A stretch of DNA of 6,354 nt from Modestobacter sp. (GCA_025965635.1 JAOPWO010000073.1:1-6354), one strand, 5' to 3'. Positions 1 to 5,267 are shown, numbered from the stretch's first letter. Program-made: numbers and translations. The notes: generated by a model from the sequence alone, not told the origin.

Positions 1-531
1 GCACTGGACCGGCTGGCCGCCGTCGCGATGGCGGCCGGGACCGTCGCGGTCACCGGTCCGGGCCTGGAGGTCACCCTCGGGAACGCGGCCGCCGATGCCG
101 ACTCCGACCCGGTCGGCGGCTCACCGGAGATCGCCCTGGCGGGTCTGGTCCAGGACAGCGACCTGCAGCTGGTGGTCAACGCGCTGTGGGCCTCCGGCGC
201 CGAGGCGGTCAGCATCAACGGCCAGCGGCTGGGGCCGACGACCGCCATCCGGCAGGCCGGCGGCGCGATCCTGGTCGACTTCCGCCCGGTCGCCAGCCCC
301 TACGAGGTGGCGGCCGTGGGCGACCCGGACGGCCTGGCCAACGGGTTCCTGAGCTCGCCCGAGGCGACCTACGTGGCCGGTCTGGAGAGGGACTACGGTC
401 TGACGTTCCAGTACGCCCGGTCCGACGAGCTGTCCCTCCCCGCGGGCGCCAGCGCCGAGCTGCGGGCTGCCCGTCCACTGGACCGCGCGGCCGATCCCAG
501 CGCGGCCCCGACACCCACCAACGGAGGCTGA
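1..531 (+). CDS. DUF881 family envelope protein, 3' part (Rv1823-like)
   Basis: The reading frame is open from base 1 to the TGA at 529-531, so the gene begins upstream and only the last 176 residues are visible; the ATG at 28 is internal. The visible part is the DUF881 domain: a GPGLEVTL strand near residues 19-26, then VQDSDLQLVVNALW, GAEAVSINGQRL, a TAIR motif, a GAILVDF strand and a PYEVAAVGD segment, ending in a Pro/Ala/Thr-rich tail. Family members are normally anchored by one N-terminal membrane helix and a coiled coil, with this domain outside the membrane; that part lies before the window. The biochemical function is unknown. The stop is followed after 3 bases by sbp, and the sbp ribosome site lies inside this gene, so the two are one operon. 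The paralogue at 864-1706 has the same domain. Confidence 0.93.
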   Translation, partial: ALDRLAAVAMAAGTVAVTGPGLEVTLGNAAADADSDPVGGSPEIALAGLVQDSDLQLVVNALWASGAEAVSINGQRLGPTTAIRQAGGAILVDFRPVASPYEVAAVGDPDGLANGFLSSPEATYVAGLERDYGLTFQYARSDELSLPAGASAELRAARPLDRAADPSAAPTPTNGG

Positions 532-534
532 CGC

Positions 535-867
535 GTGATCCCCATCCTCGGCCTGGCCGTCGGCGTCGTGCTCGGCCTGATCCTCGACCCCACCGTGCCG
601 CTGGTGCTGCAGCCCTACCTGCCGATCGCGGTGGTCGCGGCGCTGGACGCGGTGTTCGGCGGCGTCCGGGCCCGGTTCGACGGCATCTTCGACGCCAAGG
701 TGTTCGTCGTGTCGTTCGTGTCCAACGTCGTCGTCGCGGCGCTCATCGTCTTCCTCGGCGACCAGCTGGGGGTGGGCGCACAGCTCTCGACCGCGGTCGT
801 CGTGGTCCTGGGCATCCGGATCTTCGGCAACGCGGCGGCCATCCGCCGGCACCTGTTCCGGGCATGA
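535..867 (+). CDS. sbp: Small basic protein Sbp (DUF1290), integral membrane
   Basis: This 110-residue, very hydrophobic protein starts at GTG 535, 7 bases after a GGAGG at 523-527 inside the preceding gene. About four membrane segments are seen: residues 3-22, 27-43, 56-76 and 82-100. Charged residues fall in short loops (GGVRARFDG and the C-terminal AAIRRHLFRA). Length and pattern match the Sbp/DUF1290 family (Rv1824 in Mycobacterium tuberculosis). In Bacillus subtilis sbp follows two DUF881 genes (ylxW, ylxX) and precedes ftsA-ftsZ, so a role in envelope growth or division is often suspected, but no activity is known. Its stop overlaps the next start (ATGA at 864-867), so translation is coupled. 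Family assignment is firm; the function is inference from context. Confidence 0.93.
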   Translation: MIPILGLAVGVVLGLILDPTVPLVLQPYLPIAVVAALDAVFGGVRARFDGIFDAKVFVVSFVSNVVVAALIVFLGDQLGVGAQLSTAVVVVLGIRIFGNAAAIRRHLFRA

Positions 868-1706
868 GCACCCCGCCGAGCGAGCGCTCCGGCGGCGCCG
901 AGGACCCGGGACCGCCGCCCCAGGGTCCGTCTCCGGACGACGCCGACGTGCCCACCCCCGACCGGGCCACCCCCGACAGCCCGGTCGCGGAGGACACCGG
1001 CGCCCCGCCGCGCCGGAAGCGACGCGGGGACCCGCTGGCGGCCGCCCTCATCGGCGTGCTCACCCTGCTGCTCGGGTTCGCCTTCGCCGTGCAGGTGCGC
1101 ACCACCGACGACGGCCACGACCTGGCCGGGGCCCGCGAGGAGGACCTCGTCCGCATCCTGGACGACCTCACCGGCCGGGAGGAGCGCCTCCGGCAGCAGA
1201 TCGCCGAGCAGCGTGGGATCCTCGAGCAGCTCGGCAGCTCCGACAGCCAGTCCGAGGCTGCGCTCGCCGAGGCCCGGGAGCGGTCGGAGGCGCTGGGCAT
1301 CCTCAACGGCACCCTGCCGGCCCAGGGCCCGGGCCTGGAGATGACCATCCGCGACCCGGCCGGCGCGGTGTCCGCCGCGATCCTGCTCGACGCCGTGCAG
1401 GAGCTGCGCGGTGCCGGGGCGGAGACCATGCAGGTCGACGGAGTGCGGATCGGGGTGAGCACCGCGGTGACCGGGCGACCGGGCGACCTCGCGTTGGACG
1501 GCCAGGACGTGCAGGCCCCGTACGTGTTCCGGGTGATCGGCTCCGGGCAGGACATGGCCACCGCGATGAACATCCCGAACGGCGTCGTCGACAAGGTCCG
1601 GTTGAAGGACGGGACCGTCGACCTGATGCCCTCCGATCTGGTCGTCGTCGACGCGGTGCGGCCGCTCGACGAGCCTCAATACGCTGAGCCGGCCGACGGC
1701 GACTGA
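864..1706 (+). CDS. DUF881 family membrane-anchored protein (Rv1825-like)
   Basis: This 280-residue protein starts at ATG 864 in an ATGA overlap with the sbp stop. There is no clear ribosome site of its own, so translation is probably coupled. Residues 1-49 are Pro/Asp/Gly-rich and look disordered. A basic RRKRR (50-54) is followed by one membrane helix (about 57-77), giving the N terminus inside and the rest outside by the positive-inside rule. Residues 90-146 are Glu/Arg/Gln-rich with heptad-like leucines, a likely coiled coil. The DUF881 domain follows (about 150-270), with GPGLEMTI, LRGAGAETMQVDGVRI, STAV, APYVFRVIG and a final LVVVDAVRPL strand. The architecture matches Rv1825 and Bacillus YlxW/YlxX. 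The coiled coil suggests dimers or heteromers with the paralogue upstream; that is inference. It ends the three-gene operon. Confidence 0.92.
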   Translation: MSTPPSERSGGAEDPGPPPQGPSPDDADVPTPDRATPDSPVAEDTGAPPRRKRRGDPLAAALIGVLTLLLGFAFAVQVRTTDDGHDLAGAREEDLVRILDDLTGREERLRQQIAEQRGILEQLGSSDSQSEAALAEARERSEALGILNGTLPAQGPGLEMTIRDPAGAVSAAILLDAVQELRGAGAETMQVDGVRIGVSTAVTGRPGDLALDGQDVQAPYVFRVIGSGQDMATAMNIPNGVVDKVRLKDGTVDLMPSDLVVVDAVRPLDEPQYAEPADGD

Positions 1707-1713
1707 TGACGGA

Positions 1714-1765
1714 CCTCGGCGCCCACCAACCCTTGCTCCGCTCGGGCCGGGCCCCTGCGCCGAGG
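1714..1765 (+). terminator. Stem-loop after the DUF881-sbp-DUF881 operon
   Basis: A perfect 9-base inverted repeat, CCTCGGCGC at 1714-1722 and GCGCCGAGG at 1757-1765, starts 7 bases after the stop codon. Its 34-base loop holds an inner GGGC/GCCC hairpin (about 1744-1754). There is no T-run, which is common for actinobacterial terminators. The loop also resembles the interspersed repeat seen at 4446 and 5268 (it shares CCGCTCG and GCCCCTGCG), so it may be a repeat that doubles as a terminator. I saw no convincing promoter in the 110-base gap before gcvH, so some read-through is possible. Confidence 0.45.
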
Positions 1766-1816
1766 CCCTCCCGCGAAGGCAACCCACCCCCGACCCCCTG
1801 ATCCTGGAGACGCCGC

Positions 1817-2221
1817 ATGGCCACGCCCGATGACCGCCGCTACACCGAGCAGCACGAGTGGGCCCAGGTCCAGGAGCCTGGCGGCGAGGGGACCCGCGTG
1901 CGGGTGGGGATCACCGACCACGCGCAGGACGCGCTGGGTGACATCGTCTTCGTCCAACTGCCGGAGGTGGGCGACGAGGTCACGGTGGGCACCCCGATCG
2001 GCGAGATCGAGTCGACCAAGTCGGTGTCGGACGTCTACGCCCCCGTCGCCGGCGTCGTCGCCGCGCGCAACGAGGCCCTGGAGGACACCCCGGAGCTGCT
2101 CAACTCCGACCCCTACGGCGCGGGCTGGCTGATCGACATCAGCGTGACCGGGAACGCCGGGGACCCCACCGCCGCGCTGCTGGACGCCGCCGGTTACCAG
2201 GCGGCCGTCGACGCGTCGTGA
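1817..2221 (+). CDS. gcvH: Glycine cleavage system H protein (lipoyl carrier)
   Basis: This 134-residue protein is the mobile carrier of the glycine cleavage system: its lipoyl lysine takes the aminomethyl group from GcvP, presents it to GcvT, and is reoxidised by Lpd. The start is ATG 1817, 6 bases after GGAGA at 1806-1810. The lipoyl site is the Lys of GEIESTKSVSD, K68 by my count. Other family marks are the N-terminal RYTEQHEW, VGITDHAQDALGDIVFVQLPEVG, VYAPVAGVV, and LLNSDPYGAGWL. Length is normal, with a short Ala-rich tail. GcvP, its partner, is encoded 3.2 kb downstream on the same strand, with four unrelated genes between, as in mycobacteria; gcvT is not in the window. A stem-loop lies 5 bases after the stop. 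Confidence 0.97.
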   Translation: MATPDDRRYTEQHEWAQVQEPGGEGTRVRVGITDHAQDALGDIVFVQLPEVGDEVTVGTPIGEIESTKSVSDVYAPVAGVVAARNEALEDTPELLNSDPYGAGWLIDISVTGNAGDPTAALLDAAGYQAAVDAS

Positions 2222-2225
2222 GCGA

Positions 2226-2245
2226 CCTCCCGCGCCTGCGGGAGG
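2226..2245 (+). terminator. Terminator-like hairpin after gcvH
   Basis: CCTCCCGC (2226-2233) pairs perfectly with GCGGGAGG (2238-2245) around a GCCT tetraloop, giving an 8-bp GC-rich stem that starts 4 bases after the gcvH stop. No T-run follows. Position and strength fit an intrinsic terminator of the actinobacterial type, separating gcvH from garA. Confidence 0.65.
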
Positions 2246-2257
2246 AGCACCGGTCAC

Positions 2258-2263
2258 TATGAT
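2258..2263 (+). promoter_or_regulatory. garA: Possible -10 element upstream of garA
   Basis: TATGAT at 2258-2263 matches the sigma70 -10 consensus at 5 of 6 positions. It lies just after the gcvH terminator and 213 bases before the garA start, but no good -35 is present 16-18 bases upstream. A second candidate is TTGACC at 2322-2327 with a poor -10 (TTCCAT, 2346-2351, 18-base spacer). One of them, or both, should drive garA because the upstream hairpin would cut read-through. Only the -10 match is seen; use in the cell is inference. Confidence 0.3.
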
Positions 2264-2387
2264 CGTCGCGACGGCCAGGGCGCTCCGACCGGGGCAACCG
2301 GTCCGCCCCCTGAACGTTCGGTTGACCCTCGGGCCGACCGACTGATTCCATGACCCCGGCCCGCCGCGACCCCGCGGTGGCCGACCT

Positions 2388-2411
2388 ACGACGGACCGCC
2401 CGGTCCGTCGT
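2388..2411 (+). promoter_or_regulatory. Strong hairpin in the garA leader
   Basis: ACGACGGACC (2388-2397) and GGTCCGTCGT (2402-2411) form a perfect 10-bp stem with a GCCC tetraloop, 51 bases upstream of the garA ribosome site. A weaker hairpin lies upstream (GACCGG 2287-2292 with CCGGTC 2298-2303). The leader region 2246-2475 holds no gene that I can support. It could be an attenuator, an RNA-stabilising element, or an operator in DNA; it matches no riboswitch class I recognise. Confidence 0.5.
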
Positions 2412-2462
2412 CCGCCGGCCGACCGCGGCCGTACCACAGGCCCGCGGCGGTGCCGCTGCACC

Positions 2463-2470
2463 GGAGGAGA
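2463..2470 (+). promoter_or_regulatory. garA: Ribosome binding site that sets the garA start
   Basis: GGAGGAGA at 2463-2470, with GGAGG ending 8 bases before GTG 2476, is a near-ideal Shine-Dalgarno. It favours GTG 2476 over the in-frame ATG at 2350, which has no purine-rich site before it. Confidence 0.8.
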
Positions 2471-2475
2471 CCGAC

Positions 2476-2994
2476 GTGCACTGCACTCGATGTGGCCACC
2501 AGAACCCCGAGGGCAGTCGCTTCTGCGCGCAGTGCGGGGCGGCTCTGAGCCCGGAGCGCGTCGGTGAGTCCACCAGCGTGATCCCCAAGGTCGGCGGTGA
2601 GGACACCGGCGACGTCCCCGAGGTCTCCGAGTCGACCGCCGACGTGCACGCCGGCGCCGTGGAGTCACTGCCGGCGGGCTCGGCGCTGCTGGTGGTCAAG
2701 CGTGGCCCCAACGCCGGCAGCCGCTTCCTGCTCGACCAGGACGTCACCACCGCCGGCCGGCACCCCGACAGCGACATCTTCCTCGACGACGTCACGGTCA
2801 GCCGCCGGCACGTCGAGTTCCACCGCGAGGGTGGCGGGTTCACGGTGCACGACGTCGGCAGCCTCAACGGCACCTACGTCAACCGCGAGCCGGTCGACGT
2901 GGCCTCCCTCGCCGGTGGCGACGAGGTGCAGATCGGCAAGTTCCGTCTGGTCTACCTGACCGGTCCGCGCACCGGCGAGTCCGTCGGGGCATGA
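2476..2994 (+). CDS. garA: GarA/OdhI-type FHA protein with N-terminal zinc ribbon
   Basis: GarA/OdhI binds and inhibits the 2-oxoglutarate dehydrogenase E1o component and, in mycobacteria, glutamate dehydrogenase, steering 2-oxoglutarate between the TCA cycle and glutamate. Phosphorylation of an N-terminal Thr makes it fold on its own FHA domain and releases the targets. From GTG 2476 the protein has 172 residues. Residues 3-21 form a zinc ribbon (C3, C6, C17, C20). Residues 31-35 are ESTSV, aligned with the ETTSV switch of GarA/OdhI. The FHA domain (about 70-162) is nearly identical to GarA: VVKRGPNAGSRFLLDQ, G94-R95-H96, DIFLDDVTVS, S109, R110, H112, and GSLNGTYVNREP with N131. GarA and OdhI as I know them lack the zinc ribbon. 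ftsR follows 49 bases later, perhaps cotranscribed. The in-frame ATG 2350 would add 42 Arg/Ala-rich residues and is unlikely. Confidence 0.93.
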   Translation: MHCTRCGHQNPEGSRFCAQCGAALSPERVGESTSVIPKVGGEDTGDVPEVSESTADVHAGAVESLPAGSALLVVKRGPNAGSRFLLDQDVTTAGRHPDSDIFLDDVTVSRRHVEFHREGGGFTVHDVGSLNGTYVNREPVDVASLAGGDEVQIGKFRLVYLTGPRTGESVGA

Positions 2995-3001
2995 CACCGC
3001 T

Positions 3002-3013
3002 CGGTCGCGACCG
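3002..3013. promoter_or_regulatory. Perfect 12-bp palindrome upstream of ftsR
   Basis: CGGTCGCGACCG is its own reverse complement. It lies in the 49-base gap between garA and ftsR, 31 bases before the ftsR start. MerR-family regulators bind dyad sites and often control their own genes, so it is a candidate FtsR operator. At this GC content a short palindrome can also arise by chance, and no promoter elements are clear around it. Confidence 0.3.
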
Positions 3014-3043
3014 TGACCGGGGGCAGCGGGGGAGCACGGGGTC

Positions 3044-3817
3044 GTGAGTGCGGCGTCGGATCCGGCGGTGCCGCCCGGCGGCGGCGCTGACCGGTCCTCA
3101 GGGGCCGGCACCGCGCCCCGGCTCACCATCGGGGAGGTCCTCGGCGAGCTGCGCCACGAGTTCCCCGACGTGACCATCAGCAAGATCCGCTACCTCGAGG
3201 CGGAGGATCTGGTCCATCCGCAGCGGACGCCGTCGGGGTACCGGAAGTTCGCCGACGCCGACGTCGCCCGGTTGCGGTACGTGCTGGCCGCCCAGCGCGA
3301 CCAGTACCTGCCGCTGCGGGTGATCAAGGAACAGCTCGCCGCCCGGGACCGGGGGGAGCCGCTGCCGGGTGCCGACGGTGCGGACGACGGCACGTCGGAG
3401 GGGCTCACCGTCGCCCTCGGCGGCTCGCTCGCCGGGCGGCCGTCGACGGCCGCGCTGCCGGCGGAGGAGTTCGCCCGCGCAGCCGGACTGGACGAGGCCC
3501 AGCTCGCCGACTGCGTCCAGTTCGGGTTGGTCAGCCGGGACGACGCCGGCCGGTACCCGGCCAGTGACCTCCCGGTGGCCCGCGCGGCGGCCGGTCTGGC
3601 GCGGCACGGCATCGAGGCCCGGCACCTGCGGGTCTACCGCACCGCCGCCGAGCGGGAGGCGGGCCTGCTCGAGCAGCTGGTGGCGCCGGTCCTGCGGGCC
3701 CGCTCCGAGGAGGCCCGCGCCCGGGCGACCGAGCAGCTGCAGGAACTGGCCGGCCTGTCCGTGCAGCTGCACACCGCTCTGCTGGAGGCCCACCTGCGGG
3801 ACGTCCTCGGCGCCTGA
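3044..3817 (+). CDS. ftsR: MerR-family transcription regulator FtsR (Rv1828-like)
   Basis: This 257-residue cytoplasmic DNA-binding protein matches Rv1828 of M. tuberculosis (247 aa), whose Corynebacterium glutamicum orthologue FtsR activates ftsZ. The start is GTG 3044, 9 bases after GGGGGAG (3028-3034). Residues 1-25 are a Gly/Pro/Ala-rich leader. The winged helix-turn-helix is about 26-100: LTIGEVLGELRHEFPDVTIS, KIRYLEAEDLV, then SGYRKF and DVARLRYVLAAQRDQYLPL, which are family hallmarks. Residues 101-135 are a linker, and 136-257 form the Ala/Leu-rich C-terminal domain typical of this subfamily (GIEARHLRVYRTAAERE, then an amphipathic C-terminal helix). There is no Cys-rich or drug-binding effector domain, as in Rv1828. 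It sits between garA and the DUF151 gene, as in mycobacteria. The 12-bp palindrome upstream may be an autoregulatory site. Target genes here are inferred from orthologues. Confidence 0.94.
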   Translation: MSAASDPAVPPGGGADRSSGAGTAPRLTIGEVLGELRHEFPDVTISKIRYLEAEDLVHPQRTPSGYRKFADADVARLRYVLAAQRDQYLPLRVIKEQLAARDRGEPLPGADGADDGTSEGLTVALGGSLAGRPSTAALPAEEFARAAGLDEAQLADCVQFGLVSRDDAGRYPASDLPVARAAAGLARHGIEARHLRVYRTAAEREAGLLEQLVAPVLRARSEEARARATEQLQELAGLSVQLHTALLEAHLRDVLGA

Positions 3818-3838
3818 CCCTGGCGTAACCTCGAAGAC

Positions 3839-3862
3839 GACGGGCGGTGCCACCGGCCCGTC
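3839..3862 (+). terminator. Strong hairpin between ftsR and the DUF151 gene
   Basis: GACGGGC (3839-3845) pairs with GCCCGTC (3856-3862), and GGT/ACC extends the stem inward (3846-3848 with 3852-3854) around a GCC triloop, with one bulged G at 3855: 10 paired bases. It begins 21 bases after the ftsR stop, so a terminator is the simplest reading. A TAACCT at 3826-3831 has the TAnnnT form of a -10 element. If it is used, transcription would begin at about 3838 and the hairpin would instead be the extreme 5' end of the next mRNA. No T-run follows. Confidence 0.5.
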
Positions 3863-3934
3863 CCGGACAAGACCAGCCGAGACCCCACTGCACCGTCTGC
3901 CCGCAGACGTGCCACCCAGCCGAGGGAGCCAGCC

Positions 3935-4429
3935 GTGCAGGAGCTCAGAGTCGTCGGCGTCCGGGTCGAACTGCCCGGCAACCAGCCCATCCTGCTGCTC
4001 AAGGAGACGCAGGGGGAGCGGTACCTGCCGATCTGGATCGGCGCGGTCGAGGCCGCGGCCATCGCCTTCGAGCAGCAGGGCGTCCGGCCCGCCCGGCCGA
4101 TGACGCACGACCTGCTCCGTGAGGTGGTGCACGCCCTGGGCGCCAGCCTCCAGGCGGTCAACATCACCGAGATGCGCGACGGCATCTACATCGCCGAACT
4201 GGTGTTCGGTGACGAGCGCACCGTCAGCGCCCGTCCCTCCGATGCCGTGGCCCTGGCGGTGCGCACCGGCGCGCCCATCTACGGCGCGGAGGCCCTGCTC
4301 GACGAGGTCGGGATCGAGATCCCCGACGAGCAGGAGGACGAGGTCGAGAAGTTCCGCGAGTTCCTGGACAACATCAGCCCCGAGGACTTCGGCGCCGGTT
4401 CGGGTTCCGGCGGCAGCGGTCCTTCCTGA
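3935..4429 (+). CDS. Bifunctional nuclease family protein (DUF151, Rv1829-like)
   Basis: The 164-residue product starts at GTG 3935, 6 bases after AGGGAG (3923-3928), and has the same length, as I recall, as Rv1829. It is a single BFN/DUF151 domain: LRVVGVRVE, the YLPIWIGAVEAAAIA block (residues 30-44), RPMTHDLL (54-61), the central LQAVNITEMRDGIYIAEL, and RPSDAVALAVRTGAPIY (100-116). The tail is acidic (DEQEDEVEKF) and then Gly/Ser-rich. Plant and bacterial relatives are reported to have RNase and DNase activity, and a Thermotoga structure is known; the physiological substrate in actinobacteria is not established. No signal peptide is seen, so it is cytoplasmic. The gene is set between two MerR-type regulators, an order kept in mycobacteria. 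It probably has its own promoter in the 117-base gap upstream, or is read through from ftsR. Confidence 0.93.
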   Translation: MQELRVVGVRVELPGNQPILLLKETQGERYLPIWIGAVEAAAIAFEQQGVRPARPMTHDLLREVVHALGASLQAVNITEMRDGIYIAELVFGDERTVSARPSDAVALAVRTGAPIYGAEALLDEVGIEIPDEQEDEVEKFREFLDNISPEDFGAGSGSGGSGPS

Positions 4430-4445
4430 AGGCTGTCCATCCCGG

Positions 4446-4484
4446 CCGCTCGCACGCTCGCGGCAGGGACCCTGCAGACGGGCC
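4446..4484. repeat. Short intergenic repeat, copy B
   Basis: This 39-base block aligns with 5268-5305: both read CCGCTCGC, two variable bases, GCTCGCGGC, a variable 4-5 bases, CCCTGC, one base, GACGG, one base, CC. Each copy can form a CCGC/GCGG stem; copy B also forms GCAGG/CCTGC (4463-4467 with 4471-4475). It lies 16 bases after the DUF151 gene stop and may act as a terminator. It appears only between genes here. Confidence 0.6.
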
Positions 4485-4535
4485 AACGCATGGCACTCGG
4501 TGGAGTGGGGTGCGCCGACACGCGCCCCTGCGCGG

Positions 4536-4564
4536 TTGACCGGCTACCGGCCCCGGCCTACGGT
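4536..4564 (+). promoter_or_regulatory. resR: Sigma70-type promoter of resR
   Basis: TTGACC (4536-4541) and TACGGT (4559-4564) are separated by exactly 17 bases and match the actinobacterial housekeeping pattern TTGACn / TAnnnT. The predicted transcription start is about 4571, giving a leader of about 100 bases before the resR ATG. This is the best-looking promoter in the window. Confidence 0.65.
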
Positions 4565-4575
4565 CAGCGAATCAC

Positions 4576-4602
4576 GCCCGTGTGACTCCTGGTCGCACGG
4601 GC
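4576..4602 (+). promoter_or_regulatory. Hairpin at the 5' end of the resR leader
   Basis: Bases 4576-4586 (GCCCGTGTGAC) pair with 4592-4602 (GTCGCACGGGC): 11 pairs including one G-U, closing a TCCTG loop. It starts about 5 bases after the predicted transcription start. As RNA it would be a stable 5' cap-like hairpin whose loop carries UCCU, complementary to the AGGA of the resR ribosome site (4664-4667). As DNA it is an imperfect dyad just downstream of the -10, a place where a repressor would act. Confidence 0.55.
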
Positions 4603-4673
4603 TGCCGCCCCCGGTCTCGGGTGGCGTGGTGGGACACGAGGACGCGTTCGACGAGCGCCGGCGAGGAGAGCTC

Positions 4674-5246
4674 ATGAGCGACGAGGGCATCGGCGCGCAG
4701 GGTCAGCTGTTCTCCGACCGGGCCGTGGGCGCGCCCGCCTACGACGAGGTCGACAACGACGCGGTCGGTTATCGCGGCCCCACCGCCTGTTCGGCCGCCG
4801 GCATCACGTACCGGCAGCTGGACTACTGGGCCCGCACCGGCCTGGTCGCCCCGTCGGTGCGCACCGCCACCGGCTCGGGCACCCAGCGCCTCTACTCCTT
4901 CCGCGACATCCTGGTGCTGAAGGTCGTCAAGCGACTGCTGGACACCGGCGTCTCGCTGCAGAACATCCGCAAGGCCGTCGACCACCTGCGCCAGCGCGGG
5001 GTGCGGGAGCTGGCCAACGTCACGCTGCTCTCCGACGGTGCCACGGTCTACGAGTGCACGTCCGCCGAGGAGGTCGTCGACCTGCTCGCCGGCGGCCAGG
5101 GCGTGTTCGGCATCGCCGTCTCCGGTGCCCTCCGCGAGCTGTCCGGGGAACTGGCCGAGCTGCCGGCCGAGCGGCTGGACGGCAGCGGCCAGCAGGTGGA
5201 CGACGAGCTGACCGCCCGCCGTCGCCGGCGCGTCGCCTCGGCGTAG
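4674..5246 (+). CDS. resR: MerR-like transcription regulator ResR (Rv1830-like)
   Basis: This 190-residue DNA-binding protein corresponds to Rv1830 of M. tuberculosis (ResR), reported to act through whiB2 in growth and division and linked to antibiotic resilience; that role here is inferred from orthology. The start is ATG 4674, 5 bases after GAGGAG (4663-4668). Residues 1-30 are an acidic, flexible leader containing GQLFSD. The winged helix-turn-helix spans about 32-105: VGYRGPTACSAAGITYRQLD, YWARTGLV, TQRLYSFRDILVLKVVKRLL and DTGVSLQNIRKAVDHLR. The C-terminal part (116-165) has VTLLSDGATVYEC and a FGIAVSGALREL segment, and the chain ends in a basic tail (RRRRR at 182-186). Rv1830 is somewhat longer by memory, mainly at the termini. 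It has its own promoter at 4536-4564. The frame is open upstream of 4674, but the ribosome site selects this ATG. Confidence 0.92.
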   Translation: MSDEGIGAQGQLFSDRAVGAPAYDEVDNDAVGYRGPTACSAAGITYRQLDYWARTGLVAPSVRTATGSGTQRLYSFRDILVLKVVKRLLDTGVSLQNIRKAVDHLRQRGVRELANVTLLSDGATVYECTSAEEVVDLLAGGQGVFGIAVSGALRELSGELAELPAERLDGSGQQVDDELTARRRRRVASA

Positions 5247-5267
5247 CAGCAGGACCCTCTCGCCCCA

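Noticed and set aside
2312..2319. GAACGTTC palindrome as a LexA (SOS) box
   Set aside because: The actinobacterial box has GAAC and GTTC separated by four bases; here the halves touch, and no neighbouring gene is a DNA-repair gene.
2350..2475. In-frame N-terminal extension of garA from ATG 2350
   Set aside because: There is no ribosome site before it, the 42 extra residues are Arg/Ala-rich filler, and a strong Shine-Dalgarno points to GTG 2476, where the zinc ribbon begins at once.
3098..4486. 462-codon open frame on the - strand across ftsR and the DUF151 gene
   Set aside because: It mirrors two well-supported genes and comes from the lack of stop codons in GC-rich DNA; the translation has no recognisable domain. 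The same applies to long - strand frames at 615-1787, 1676-2668 and 5048-6289.
4119..4673. Frame open upstream of resR, which could extend the protein
   Set aside because: It runs out of frame through the DUF151 gene and the intergenic repeat; the ribosome site at 4663-4668 and the promoter at 4536-4564 fix the start at 4674.
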